Positions 42,122-50,962 of a DNA stretch of 64,000 nucleotides are shown in pieces. Below the pieces are notes generated by a model, which had not been told where the DNA came from, did not search any database, and worked only from the letters and a program-made list of their open reading frames with translations. The stretch is taken from assembly GCA_938084685.1 (NCBI GenBank), contig CALKGE010000003.1, positions 225,898-289,897 on the forward strand, written 5' to 3'. Each line of letters begins with the position of its first letter. Position 1 is the first letter of the stretch. The position numbers were made by a program, and so were the translations under genes. This DNA comes from an uncultured Pirellulaceae bacterium (GTDB lineage Bacteria > Planctomycetota > Planctomycetia > Pirellulales > Pirellulaceae).

Positions 42122-43612
42122 GTGAAATTAAACTGTTTGTTGTTGCAGTGTGCAGTCTGGATGTTTCTTACGTTGGACGCATTGGCTGCGCCCCGGGTTA
42201 CGATAACCGTACCCAAGACCGCACTGACTGGCCCCACTTCGGGGCGAATATATCTGTTTACCTCAACGTCAGATAACCGCCCTCCTTTTACCGGCCCTAA
42301 CTGGTTTTCACCCGAGCCATTTTTTGCTGAGGATGTTGTGGTGCGAGGTGGGGAGTCGATTGTCCTGTCGGGCGATACGAAAGGGTTTCCGGGAAGGTTG
42401 GCTGATTTACCGACCGGGCAGTATTTTGTTCAGGCTCTGTTTGATTTTGACATTTACCATTCGAATCATGCAAAGGGAGCTGGGAATCTGTACAGTGAGG
42501 TCCAGAAACTCGAATGGGATGGTAGCAACCGTCTCGAGTTGGAGCTGACGCAGGTAGTAGGGGAAATCCCGTTTGAGGAGACCGCGTTTCGCAAGCAGGT
42601 TCGGTTGTATAGTCCCAGGTTGTCGGCATTTTATGGTCGTGAAATTGTCCAGAAAGCAACAGTGGTGTTGCCTCGGTCCTATAACGCTTCGGAAACGAAA
42701 CGGTATCCTGTGATTTATGCGGTTTCCGGGTTCGGTGGAATTCATGAGACGATGGGACGTTCGCTGGCTGCAGGGGGACCGGAGCCCCGCCAGGGTGAAG
42801 TTGAATTCATTCGAGTGTTCCTGGATGGTCAATGTAAATGGGGGCATCACGTCTACGCAGATAGTGCCAAAAACGGACCTCGCGGGGCTGCTTTGATCAA
42901 GGAACTCATTCCAGAAGTGGATCGTCGTTACCGTACCGTGCCGGCCGCGACTGCCAGGTTCGTCACCGGTCATAGTAGCGGGGGCTGGAGCAGCTTGTGG
43001 CTTCAAGTGAATTATCCCGAGATGTTCGGGGGAGTGTGGAGTACCGCTCCGGATCCGGTTGACTTCCGGGATTATCAGGAAGTGAATCTCTATGCCGAGC
43101 AACCATTGAGTCTGTATACCAATCCAGAAGGCAAGCGACGACCGCTGGCGCGTCGAAACGGTGAAGTGATGATTTGGTACGAGGATTTTGGACACATGGA
43201 TGACGGTTTGGGACGCGGTGGCCAGTTGAAGTCCTTCGAAGCTGTTTTTAGTCCGCTGGATCAGCAGGGAAAGCCGCTGCTGATGTGGACTCGTGACAAG
43301 GGAACCGTGATTCCTTCCACCGTCCGCTACTGGGTTGAATATGATATCAACAGGCTTATTCAGCGGCGGTGGCAGCATGGTTTGAAGGAGAGTCTGGAGG
43401 GGAAGATCAACGTATTTATGGGGACGGTGGATACGTTTTATCTGGAAGGGGCTTGCGAATATCTGAAGCAGACAATGGAATCACTGGGGAGTGATGCTGT
43501 GATCGAGTTGCATGCTGATCGGGATCATTTCAATCTGACCACGCCAGAGTTGATGCAAAGAATTCGCCGGGAGATGTCGGCTGCCTATCTCAAACACCAC
43601 AGCAATGAGTAA
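42122..43612 (+). CDS. Exported esterase-like alpha/beta hydrolase
   Basis: 496 residues, GTG start after GGTGGGA. A signal peptide (LQCAVWMFLTLDALAA) and an N-terminal beta domain (~25-160) precede an esterase D-like alpha/beta domain. Key parts are RSYNASETKRYPVIYAVSGF, then the nucleophile elbow FVTGHSSGGWSSLW, and a candidate His in LHADRDHFNLTTPELMQ. Relatives include Fes/IroE-like and feruloyl-type esterases, so ester-linked sugar or siderophore substrates are possible. It follows the C25 peptidase gene by 97 bases and precedes an enolase-superfamily gene by 6 bases. With that partner it may feed sugar-acid catabolism. Confidence 0.85.
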   Translation: MKLNCLLLQCAVWMFLTLDALAAPRVTITVPKTALTGPTSGRIYLFTSTSDNRPPFTGPNWFSPEPFFAEDVVVRGGESIVLSGDTKGFPGRLADLPTGQYFVQALFDFDIYHSNHAKGAGNLYSEVQKLEWDGSNRLELELTQVVGEIPFEETAFRKQVRLYSPRLSAFYGREIVQKATVVLPRSYNASETKRYPVIYAVSGFGGIHETMGRSLAAGGPEPRQGEVEFIRVFLDGQCKWGHHVYADSAKNGPRGAALIKELIPEVDRRYRTVPAATARFVTGHSSGGWSSLWLQVNYPEMFGGVWSTAPDPVDFRDYQEVNLYAEQPLSLYTNPEGKRRPLARRNGEVMIWYEDFGHMDDGLGRGGQLKSFEAVFSPLDQQGKPLLMWTRDKGTVIPSTVRYWVEYDINRLIQRRWQHGLKESLEGKINVFMGTVDTFYLEGACEYLKQTMESLGSDAVIELHADRDHFNLTTPELMQRIRREMSAAYLKHHSNE

Positions 43613-43618
43613 GAGAAA

Positions 43619-44737
43619 ATGAAGATTACAGCGATTGAATGTCACAAACTACTGGGAGCCACGGTCGACGGCGGTTGGCCGGAAGGTCATGAGCCGGAAG
43701 ATGATTTACATACTCTGGTGGAAGTGCACACGGACGAAGGTCTGTCTGGAATAGGTAGCGTGTTTACCGGCTCGGCGCTGACACAGGCCGGAGTTGATTT
43801 TCTGAGGCCATTTTGGCTGGGAGCTCCGGCAGACGAGCCAGAACGAGTAAGTGAGTTGCTGCGACAGAGTAGTTTCTGGCAGGGACGTGGAGGAACGGTT
43901 GAGCATGTAATTTCCGGGATCGATATTGCACTATGGGATCTGTTTGGCAAGGTTTGCAATCAGCCCATCAAGAAGTTGTTTGGGGGTGTTTATCGTGACA
44001 GGATCAAACCGTATGGATCCATCCTGTTTGATCAGCCTGACGTGTTAGCGCAGCGGCTTCGGGATACGGTGGCTCGGGGATTTAAGGCAATCAAGCTCGG
44101 TTGGCGCCCGTTTGGTCGAGTCAGTAGTGCCTTTGACGAGCAGCTGGTGCGTACGGCGAGAGAAACGGTGGGGCCGGACATTACGTTGCTGGTAGATGCC
44201 GGAGGTAGCGAGCAGTTTTGGCCGCATGATTACAAATGGGCGATCAATACGGCACATATGCTGGCCGAGTACGGTATTGAATGGTTTGAAGAGCCCTTAC
44301 CGCCAGACGATATTGAAGGATATATCAAACTGCGAGAGCATTCGCCTGTGCCTGTGGCGGGGTGCGAAGTTCTGACGAGACGTCAGGCATTTTTGCCATG
44401 GATTGAGCGTCATGCAGTAGATTTTATCCAGCCGGATGCCACCAAGTGTGGTGGGCTGACCGAAGCGCGACGGATTGCTTGGCACGCCTATGATCACAAT
44501 GTTCGATTTGTCAGCCATGGTTGGAATACCGCGATCGGGCTGGCTGCAGATTTACAACTCGCTGCCTCGCTGCCCGTTGCCTGGTATGTCGAGTATCTGA
44601 CTCCGGCAGCTTACATCGAGGATTTAGTTGTCGAAAAATTCAAGCTGGATGAAGAAGGCTATTTATCCATTCCGGATGGTCCAGGGCTGGGGATCGAAGT
44701 GGATCGCGAGGCGTTGGCCCGTTTCAGCGGTAATTAG
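43619..44737 (+). CDS. Mandelate racemase/muconate lactonizing enzyme family protein (sugar-acid dehydratase-like)
   Basis: 372-residue enolase-superfamily enzyme. The N-terminal capping domain (~1-125) includes LVEVHTDEGLSGIGSVF and GIDIALWDLFGKVCNQP. The barrel has FKAIKLGWRPFG with the catalytic-side Lys, metal ligands in LLVDAGGSEQFW (Asp), WFEEPLPPDD (Glu) and VAGCEVLTRR (Glu), the Asp in QPDATKCGG, and the base His in VSHGWNTAIGL. This matches the mandelate racemase subgroup, mostly acid-sugar dehydratases. The exact sugar acid is unknown. It sits 6 bases after the esterase gene, suggesting one transcript. Confidence 0.92.
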   Translation: MKITAIECHKLLGATVDGGWPEGHEPEDDLHTLVEVHTDEGLSGIGSVFTGSALTQAGVDFLRPFWLGAPADEPERVSELLRQSSFWQGRGGTVEHVISGIDIALWDLFGKVCNQPIKKLFGGVYRDRIKPYGSILFDQPDVLAQRLRDTVARGFKAIKLGWRPFGRVSSAFDEQLVRTARETVGPDITLLVDAGGSEQFWPHDYKWAINTAHMLAEYGIEWFEEPLPPDDIEGYIKLREHSPVPVAGCEVLTRRQAFLPWIERHAVDFIQPDATKCGGLTEARRIAWHAYDHNVRFVSHGWNTAIGLAADLQLAASLPVAWYVEYLTPAAYIEDLVVEKFKLDEEGYLSIPDGPGLGIEVDREALARFSGN

Positions 44738-44815
44738 CGATGGATCTGGGAACGATTTTTGATTTATCTTCTTCACATTCCTGACGATTGTCTCAAAATA
44801 AATAGTGAGGAATGC

Positions 44816-45179
44816 TGGCGGACAGGATGGTCGCTGGTTCGCATGTCGAACGAGAGGAAAGTCCGGGCTTCGTAGAGCGCAATGGTCGGTAACGCCGACC
44901 GGCCGTAAGGCCAGGGATAGTGCAACAGAAAGTAGACCGCCCGCTTGCGGGTAAGGGTGAAACGGTGAGGTAAGAGCTCACCAGCATAGCAGGTAACTGG
45001 TATGGCTAGGCAAACCCCATTGGAAGCAAGGCCAAGCAGGAAAAAAATGGTTCGCCATTCGGGAGCTGCTCGTTCCCGTTGATTTCCGGGTAGGCTGCTT
45101 GAGGCGGCAAGCAATTGTCGTCCTAGATGAATGATCATCGTCACTTCGGTGAATACAGAACCCGGCTTATGGTCCGCCA
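44816..45179 (+). ncRNA. rnpB: RNase P RNA (bacterial type A-like)
   Basis: Catalytic RNA that matures tRNA 5' ends. The terminal helix P1 is TGGCGGAC (44816-44823) pairing with GTCCGCCA (45172-45179). Universal blocks are present in order: GAGGAAAGTCCGGGCT, ACAGAAA, AGGGTGAAACGGTGAGGTAA with AGAGCTCACC, AAACCCCAT, and near the 3' end TAGATGAATGATCATCG and ACAGAACCCGGCTTATG. The length of about 364 bases fits type A. It lies between the enolase-superfamily gene and the PQQ-propeller gene. Helix-by-helix folding was not done. Confidence 0.95.
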
Positions 45180-45219
45180 CGTTCCTCTTTTTGAATTCAA
45201 GCCAGAATAGTGACGAGGT

Positions 45220-46854
45220 ATGCGAGATTCCATGGAAGACTCAGTTGGGAGCCCGAAAAACGGTAATGACACTCAGCAACGGGCTGTCCAGAAGACTTAT
45301 TTTCCGTGGTGGTTCCTGGTCGTGGCAGGTTTGGGCGCTTTTCTGATCTACCTGTTTCAGCGTGGGACTCCTGTTGATCAGGCCCTTTCTAATGCAGTCA
45401 CCATGCTTACTCTGGTTGCTGTGTCGGGGTTGTATGTTACATGGCTTGTCTGGCGAGGACCCGTCAGTGCAGCAGTAAAACGGCTGATTGTCTGGGGAGG
45501 CGTCCTGTCTGTGGTGGTATTCTTCTCGTTGATTCGAATCACCGGCGTGACAGGGGGCCTGATGATTGAATGGAGTTGGCGTTGGGAGTCGCTTCCTGAT
45601 CAAGGCCTGGTTAGCGTCAGTGACGAGATTGTAGTTGGGCCTGTTGATCTGAAGTCATTAGGAGATCGTTTGGATTTCCCGGGGTTTTTAGGGAAGGATC
45701 GCCACCCGTTTGTTGCAGCTGACTGGGAAGACGAGCCGAATTCTGAAAACGTCATTGAACTGTGGAGACGCGATATTGGTGCTGGTTGGTCAGGTTTTGC
45801 TGCGGTCGGCGGATTCGGGGTCACCATGGAGCAGCGAGGAGATGAAGAGAGTGTAAGTTGTTATGATCTCCATTCGGGAGAAATTCGTTGGGCTCATGTG
45901 ACGAAATTCAGGCACGAAACCTTACTTGGCGGTGTTGGTCCCAGAGCAACGCCTACGATTTATCGATGTGATGTTTACAGTCTGGGGCCGAATGGGAATC
46001 TGTTGTGTTTAGCCGGTAAGACTGGTGAGCTGATTTGGCAGCAGGATATTCTGGAGCTGGTGAATTCCTCGGCGGAAGAAGATCCGAAAGTGGTCGGTTG
46101 GGGGCGAAGTACGTCTCCCCTGGTCGTCGATGATCTGGTCATCGTGCCTGGTGGTGGTCGGGTGGGAGGCCCATTTGTCAGTTTGCTCGCATTTGATCGA
46201 AAAAGTGGTGAGTTGGTTTGGAAGGGAGGCGCTGAACAGATCAGCTTTTCGTCTCCCATGTTGCACGTGATCGGCGGAAAGCGGCAGGTGGTGGTGGTTA
46301 ACGAGAGTTCCGTGGCCGGGCATGATATCAGGACAGGTGAGCAGATTTGGATACACGGCTGGGAGGGATCGAGTACAACCAGTGCTAATACCTCGCAGCC
46401 TTTCGTGGCTGGAGAAGATCTGGTGTTTGCCGCCAAGGGATATGGTCAGGGAGCAACAATGTTTCGCGTGGAAGGTGGCAACACACATGAAGTATGGCGG
46501 AATCCAGCGATAGCTCGAACAAAGTACACCAATGCGGCGTTGGTTGATGGCAAGATCTATAGCTTGTCAGATGGTATTCTGGAATGTGCAGAGCTGGCAA
46601 CGGGGGAGAGGCTCTGGAAAAAAGGACGGTTTGAACACGGTCAATTATTGATGGTGGGAGAACTGATTCTGGTACAGGCTGAAGAAGGCACTCTGCACAT
46701 ACTGCGTCCCCACGATCGAGGATTTGATGAACTTTACTCGGTTCAGGCGATGGAAGATCGTTGTTGGGCAACCATGACGTTATACGACAACATGCTGATT
46801 ATGCGCAACTCGGAAGAAGCAGTCTGTTACCAGTTGCCGATCAAGCGTTTGTGA
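45220..46854 (+). CDS. Membrane-anchored PQQ-like beta-propeller protein
   Basis: 544 residues. Two or three hydrophobic segments near the N-terminus (WWFLVVAGLGAFLIYLF; ALSNAVTMLTLVAVSGLYV; LIVWGGVLSVVVFFSLI) precede a beta-propeller of BamB/quinoprotein type. Repeats have the form x-L-W-x-x-x-G: YDLHSGEIRWAHV, AGKTGELIWQQDIL, FDRKSGELVWKGG, HDIRTGEQIWIHGW and AELATGERLWKKG. Such proteins are common in planctomycetes, usually as predicted scaffold or outer-surface propellers. There is no evidence for bound PQQ. An alternative start at 45232 is possible. Confidence 0.88.
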   Translation: MRDSMEDSVGSPKNGNDTQQRAVQKTYFPWWFLVVAGLGAFLIYLFQRGTPVDQALSNAVTMLTLVAVSGLYVTWLVWRGPVSAAVKRLIVWGGVLSVVVFFSLIRITGVTGGLMIEWSWRWESLPDQGLVSVSDEIVVGPVDLKSLGDRLDFPGFLGKDRHPFVAADWEDEPNSENVIELWRRDIGAGWSGFAAVGGFGVTMEQRGDEESVSCYDLHSGEIRWAHVTKFRHETLLGGVGPRATPTIYRCDVYSLGPNGNLLCLAGKTGELIWQQDILELVNSSAEEDPKVVGWGRSTSPLVVDDLVIVPGGGRVGGPFVSLLAFDRKSGELVWKGGAEQISFSSPMLHVIGGKRQVVVVNESSVAGHDIRTGEQIWIHGWEGSSTTSANTSQPFVAGEDLVFAAKGYGQGATMFRVEGGNTHEVWRNPAIARTKYTNAALVDGKIYSLSDGILECAELATGERLWKKGRFEHGQLLMVGELILVQAEEGTLHILRPHDRGFDELYSVQAMEDRCWATMTLYDNMLIMRNSEEAVCYQLPIKRL

Positions 46855-46865
46855 AACTGACGTTG

Positions 46866-46881
46866 CTGGTTATTTAACCAG
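46866..46881. terminator. Perfect 7-bp inverted repeat at a convergent gene junction
   Basis: CTGGTTA, two bases, then TAACCAG, located between the ends of the PQQ-propeller gene and the ribbon-helix-helix-like gene; it includes the latter's stop. It could act as a weak bidirectional terminator, but there is no clear T-run on either side and the loop is too tight for an ideal hairpin. Confidence 0.25.
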
Positions 46882-47430
46882 TTGCTTGTCAATAATCTGC
46901 AGTAGTTTGGAAATGCAGAGTTTGTTCATGCTGGTATTCAGCTCTCTGGATTCCTGCATCAATGCGGTGTGGAGGCTTTCCGGCAGTCGAACCGTGATCA
47001 TTCTGGTTTTTTCACGATCTGGTAAGTTGCGTTTCTGAGGTCGACTACGCATTTCTGCCAGGATGTGTTGAATCTCGATATATTCTGTCGTCGTTTCAAA
47101 CTGTCGACGTTGTTCAGCGGAAGGGAAGAGATTGTAGATGAGGCCATCAACCCCCATCACCTGCTTAAAGAATATTTCCCAATCTCGAGCGGCTCGCGAA
47201 AGCTTCAATGCCTGAGAGACAGCTTCTCGCCGCTGCTCAAGCGTGATTGGTGTTGTCACTCCGTTATCGTCATTCCACTGACGACTGTGGTCAATCAGCT
47301 TTTCAGAGTCTGCCGGTGGTTGAGGCGTTGTTGGTTGCCTGGGTGACAAATGAGGCTCGTTATAATACCGTGGCCTCGGTTTTAGAGATTGATTGGAAAG
47401 TTGTTTATCTTTGTATGCGGCTTTGGACAT
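46870..47430 (-). CDS. Ribbon-helix-helix-like DNA-binding protein with long N-terminal extension
   Basis: 186 residues from the ATG at 47430, which follows a strong GGGGGGAA site; an upstream TTG is less likely. The C-terminal ~50 residues read MITVRLPESLHTALMQESRE then LNTSMNKLCISKLLQII, the strand-helix-helix pattern of the Arc/MetJ/HicB superfamily. The first ~60 residues are polar and Pro-rich (SPRQPTTPQPPADSEK) and likely disordered. A middle helical part (~70-130) includes SRAARDWEIFFKQVMGVDGL. The role could be a transcriptional regulator or an antitoxin-like protein. No adjacent toxin gene was seen. Confidence 0.65.
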   Translation of the reverse strand: MSKAAYKDKQLSNQSLKPRPRYYNEPHLSPRQPTTPQPPADSEKLIDHSRQWNDDNGVTTPITLEQRREAVSQALKLSRAARDWEIFFKQVMGVDGLIYNLFPSAEQRRQFETTTEYIEIQHILAEMRSRPQKRNLPDREKTRMITVRLPESLHTALMQESRELNTSMNKLCISKLLQIIDKQLVK

Positions 47431-47802
47431 GTTTCCCCCCGAATTTGTATCCACCATCGTTTCGATCAAAACAAGTACCAGAAATAGATAGCAGCACGTT
47501 CGATCAGATTGATTTTCGCTTCAGAGAATGGTTCTCTGGTTGTCCAGCCGTGACCCTAAGTTATTTGTTTGCAGGTGGTTGCGCGCGATAGCGTGGAGGT
47601 GTCTGTTTTTAAGGCAGGCCAGAGCGGGCGTGATGCACGGGTTTTGTGCCTAAAAAGCGGGCAGGTGAGTTTGGCGCATGTGCCAAGTGTCCTGTTTAGG
47701 TAATTTATAGGGATATCGTCCTGATTTCAGGGTGGCGTGAGGAAATGTCGGGTGTTTCCAGTTGAAAGAGTGGTGTAATTCAGCGTCGGAACAGCATGGA
47801 AG
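47431..47802. other. Gene-free stretch of about 370 bases
   Basis: Between the ribbon-helix-helix-like gene and the terminator of the TIM-barrel gene. Short open frames exist but none has a ribosome site, conserved motif or plausible composition. No tRNA, riboswitch or clear promoter was recognised. The part next to 47430 should hold the promoter of the leftward ribbon-helix-helix-like gene. Confidence 0.5.
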
Positions 47803-47834
47803 AAGCCCGAGGCTCGCAAAGGAACCTCGGGCTT
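47803..47834 (-). terminator. Strong GC-rich hairpin terminator
   Basis: AAGCCCGAGG (47803-47812) pairs perfectly with CCTCGGGCTT (47825-47834) around a 12-base loop. It lies 36 bases past the stop of the leftward TIM-barrel gene, and on that strand it is followed by pyrimidine-rich CTTCTTCC. This fits an intrinsic terminator for that gene, although the T-run is modest. Confidence 0.65.
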
Positions 47835-47870
47835 GGTCGTTTTATGGTATGGAAAGGGAACTCGGGGAGT

Positions 47871-48770
47871 TTATGAGAGTTGTTGACGAACCTTGAGTAG
47901 TAATTGTTTCGTCAACTCGATCCCTTCCATTTCTGGTTTTTCACGTCCTTCGTACTCAATTCCCACATAGCCGTTGTATCCGTGGCTGAGAACGATTTTC
48001 ATCATTCTGGTGTAATCTGTTTTGGTCTCGTTTCCGTTTTCATCAAAGTTATGGCTTTTGGCACTGACTGCTTTTGCAAACGGCATGGTCTCTTCAACGC
48101 CTTGATAGCGATCGTAGTCGTGGAAGTTTCCAAAATCAGGAAGCGTACCACAGTTGTCCATGTTGACTTTTTTCATAACCGCGGCGAGCCATGCGCCGTT
48201 GGATGACAGGCCACCATGATTTTCCACGATGACGTTCATATGGTGTTTGGCCGCAAACTCACTTAGCCGGCTCAGTCCATCAGCTGCCAGTTCAAGTTGC
48301 TCATCGTACTTTCCAGCTGACGCCGCATTCACTCGAATACTATGTCCTCCCAGGAATTTGGCAGCCTTGACCCATTTGTAGTGGTTTTCTACAGCCTGAG
48401 TCCGTTTGGCTGGATCGGGGTCACCTAGTCGACCTTCCCCGTCGCACATGATCAGATTGGTTGTAACTCCCAGATCATCGGCTCGCTTTTTCAGGTCTTT
48501 CAGATAATCCATGTTTTCGGCTTTATCTTTGAAGAACTGGTTTACGTACTCAATGCAGCTGATATTGAATTCTTCTTTCGTAACTCTGGCAAAATCTTCA
48601 TTCTTCATCTTTCCACCGAAGATAGCTCGGTGTAGCGACCACTGGGCGAGCGAGATTTTGAACAGCGGCTTCTTTTTCTTTTTATCCGCGAGTGCGGGAA
48701 TAGTGGTCGTGGTAACAGCTGCTGCGGTTGTCGCTTTAATGAACTCACGTCGAGTGGGATTGTATTTCAT
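47871..48770 (-). CDS. Sugar phosphate isomerase/epimerase-like TIM-barrel protein, Tat-exported
   Basis: 299 residues. The twin-arginine signal is [19 protein letters not shown] (~5-23). The mature part belongs to the xylose-isomerase-like/AP endonuclease 2 TIM-barrel family (IolE/UlaE-like). It shows [83 protein letters not shown] and [12 protein letters not shown]; the Glu, Asp and His in these blocks are the usual metal ligands. Export of such an enzyme by Tat is common in planctomycetes. The sugar is unknown. A strong terminator follows. Confidence 0.92.
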   Translation of the reverse strand: MKYNPTRREFIKATTAAAVTTTTIPALADKKKKKPLFKISLAQWSLHRAIFGGKMKNEDFARVTKEEFNISCIEYVNQFFKDKAENMDYLKDLKKRADDLGVTTNLIMCDGEGRLGDPDPAKRTQAVENHYKWVKAAKFLGGHSIRVNAASAGKYDEQLELAADGLSRLSEFAAKHHMNVIVENHGGLSSNGAWLAAVMKKVNMDNCGTLPDFGNFHDYDRYQGVEETMPFAKAVSAKSHNFDENGNETKTDYTRMMKIVLSHGYNGYVGIEYEGREKPEMEGIELTKQLLLKVRQQLS

Positions 48771-48926
48771 TTGTTTATGTCCTTGGGGTTTCTGAGCCGT
48801 CTCAAAATCTATCCGGCTATCAGGTATGTCTCGAGTAGATCAGTATAATTGGGGAGATTAGGCTGTTCAACGAATTGGCAACTGGACGACTTGACGTAGA
48901 GGGGGAGCTGTTTTGGAGATTTGTGG

Positions 48927-49523
48927 ATGACATTGCCGCTACAACAGACCGAGGAAATTTTCCGCAGTTTAAATCGCGAACTGTGGGTCGTAACATCTGC
49001 AGATACTTCCAGGCGTGGGGGGCTACTAGCCACTTGGGTGTATCAGGCATCGCTGGATCCGGCAAAGCCTGTGATTCTCGCCGGTTTAGCTCCGAATCAT
49101 CATACCACTGAGTTGGTTGCTCGATCCGGCAGGTTGGCTGTGCACCTGCTCACTTTGGAGCAAAGTGAACTGGCCTGGAATTTTGCTCGTGATTCAGGCC
49201 GTCAGCGCGACAAGTTGCTGGGCATATCCTTGAATCCTTCCATCGACGACGTTCCCGTATTAACTGATTGCCATAGTTATCTTGTGGGCAGCGTGTTTGC
49301 CAGTCTGGAGACAGGTGACCGTACCTACTTCTGGGCAGATATAACGGCTTGCGAAAAACAGGCGTCTACAGTTCCGTTGTGCGAACGCCAGTTTATCGAC
49401 TGGTGTGACGCCGAGCAAAAGGATGTGCTGAGGTCTGACAGGCAGGGGGACATCGAGCTGCAGCGGGACCTGCAGTACCGCTTTCGCCAGGACATTCCAG
49501 AATGGTTACGGTTTCCAGGATAA
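48927..49523 (+). CDS. Flavin reductase-like FMN-binding protein
   Basis: 198 residues from the ATG at 48927 (GGAG nine bases upstream). The fold is the flavin reductase-like/FMN-binding split barrel: LWVVTSADTSRRGGLLATWV at the start, PAKPVILAGLAPNHHTTELV, and GRLAVHLLTLEQSELAWNFA. The middle (SGRQRDKLLGISLNPSIDD, PVLTDCHSYLVGSVFASLE) matches the family's dimer interface. A C-terminal extension of ~45 polar residues is present (DAEQKDVLRSDRQGDIE). Relatives reduce FMN for monooxygenases or are flavin-binding oxidoreductases. It is divergent from the TIM-barrel gene across ~156 bases. Confidence 0.78.
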   Translation: MTLPLQQTEEIFRSLNRELWVVTSADTSRRGGLLATWVYQASLDPAKPVILAGLAPNHHTTELVARSGRLAVHLLTLEQSELAWNFARDSGRQRDKLLGISLNPSIDDVPVLTDCHSYLVGSVFASLETGDRTYFWADITACEKQASTVPLCERQFIDWCDAEQKDVLRSDRQGDIELQRDLQYRFRQDIPEWLRFPG

Positions 49524-49624
49524 CTGGCGAAACCCGCCAGAGTCCTCATAGGTTCGATTGCTAACGTGGGATATAATCACGCATAGCAGTCTTACCCTAC
49601 GGTATTTGGGAGTTGGAATCCACG

Positions 49625-50953
49625 GTGCAGGATCTGGAACGCAAGCAAAGTTTAGCAAAAGAGAAAGCGGTGCTAGCGCGTGTCATCACGCATGATGAAA
49701 TCGTGGACGTCGATGAAAATCCGCTGGAGGAATGTGAACGACTCGCTTCAACTGCCGGAACGGTGATTCAATCGGGAATTGTCCAGCGACGGCACGCGAT
49801 GCACGCGGCTACTGCTTTTGGGAAGGGAAAAGTCGAGGAACTGGCTGCTCTGGTTGAGCATCATGATGCGGACGTCGTGATTTTCGACAATGATCTCAGT
49901 CCCGCTCAAACCAGAAATCTGGAAAAAGCGGTGAAAGCCAAAGTCATCGACAGAACAGAATTAATTCTCGACATTTTCGCTTCCAACGCACAGACACTCG
50001 AAGCTCGTCTCGCCGTGGAACTGGCTCAGCTTGAATACTCTCTTCCTCGGCTGAAACGGATGTGGACTCACTTGGACCGAGTCAAAATGGGAGTCGGTAT
50101 GCGTGGTCCCGGGGAAAAGCAGCTTGAAGTAGACCGTCGTTTAGTGGAAAAACGCATCAGTGACCTCCGCAAGGAATTAAAGGTTATCGAAAAGCGGAAA
50201 GAGCGACTGGTTGCCTCACGTAGTGACGTTATGACAGTTTCGCTGGTTGGTTATACCAACGCTGGTAAATCAACACTCATGAATGCACTCACGGATGCCC
50301 AGGTACTGGCAGAAGACAAACTTTTTGCGACCCTTGATACACGAACGCGCCGCTGGCACTTACCCAACTGGGGGCCAGTGTTACTGAGCGATACGGTTGG
50401 ATTCATTAAAAACCTGCCTCACAGATTGATCGCTTCCTTCAAGGCAACTCTGGAAGAGGCTCATCAGGCGGACTTGCTGTTGCATATTGCCGACGGATCC
50501 AATCCAGCGGTATATCAGCAAATTCGATCAGTATATGAAGTTCTGGAGGAAATCGGGATCGAAGAGAAAGATACGCTACTGGTCATTAACAAAATTGATC
50601 AGATTCAGGATTCGCATCAGCTTGATCTTGTCCTTAATCGTTACCCCAACGCTGTCCCGATCAGTGCGGTGACGAGAGAAGGTTTTCAGAGTCTGGCGAT
50701 GGCCGTTAGTGATGCCCTGAGTCGTTCATTTTTGGATTTGATGGTGGAAACTGGAGTGGACAACGGCAGGCTGTTGGCTTTTATTGCTGCGCGCGGAGAA
50801 ATCCTCTCAACCCGTTATACGGATTCCCGGATGGTGATCCACTGTCGCTTACCAGAAAAGTATGCCGGTCAAATTGATCGTAATACTGCCACCGTCGTCA
50901 AACACGATGAATATGTCGCGCAGCATGAATCGGTCACGCCTCCGGCGGAGTAA
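49625..50953 (+). CDS. hflX: GTPase HflX
   Basis: Ribosome-associated GTPase that splits or rescues stalled 70S ribosomes, 442 residues. The N-terminal HflX domain contains GKGKVEELAALVEHHDADVV, FDNDLSPAQTRNLEKAVKAK, RTELILDIFASNAQTLEARL and MGVGMRGPGEKQLEVDRR. The G domain has G1 GYTNAGKST (~208-216), G3 DTVGFIKNLPH, G4 NKIDQ and a G5-like PISAVTREG. No ATG is near the start. GTG at 49625 lies 12 bases after GGGAG, while TTG at 49613 has that site directly against it, so GTG is favoured. It heads a rightward run with the SDR, OleB-like, CitG-like and PTPS-like genes. Confidence 0.95.
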   Translation: MQDLERKQSLAKEKAVLARVITHDEIVDVDENPLEECERLASTAGTVIQSGIVQRRHAMHAATAFGKGKVEELAALVEHHDADVVIFDNDLSPAQTRNLEKAVKAKVIDRTELILDIFASNAQTLEARLAVELAQLEYSLPRLKRMWTHLDRVKMGVGMRGPGEKQLEVDRRLVEKRISDLRKELKVIEKRKERLVASRSDVMTVSLVGYTNAGKSTLMNALTDAQVLAEDKLFATLDTRTRRWHLPNWGPVLLSDTVGFIKNLPHRLIASFKATLEEAHQADLLLHIADGSNPAVYQQIRSVYEVLEEIGIEEKDTLLVINKIDQIQDSHQLDLVLNRYPNAVPISAVTREGFQSLAMAVSDALSRSFLDLMVETGVDNGRLLAFIAARGEILSTRYTDSRMVIHCRLPEKYAGQIDRNTATVVKHDEYVAQHESVTPPAE

Positions 50954-50962
50954 GGGAGTCTG

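Noticed and set aside
42407..43378. A 323-codon open frame antisense to the esterase gene
   Set aside because: The sense frame has a signal peptide, nucleophile elbow and good spacing to neighbours; the antisense product resembles no family and has atypical composition.
47247..47591. A 114-codon rightward open frame opposite the ribbon-helix-helix-like gene
   Set aside because: It is mostly antisense to the better supported gene, with no ribosome site and no protein-like motif.
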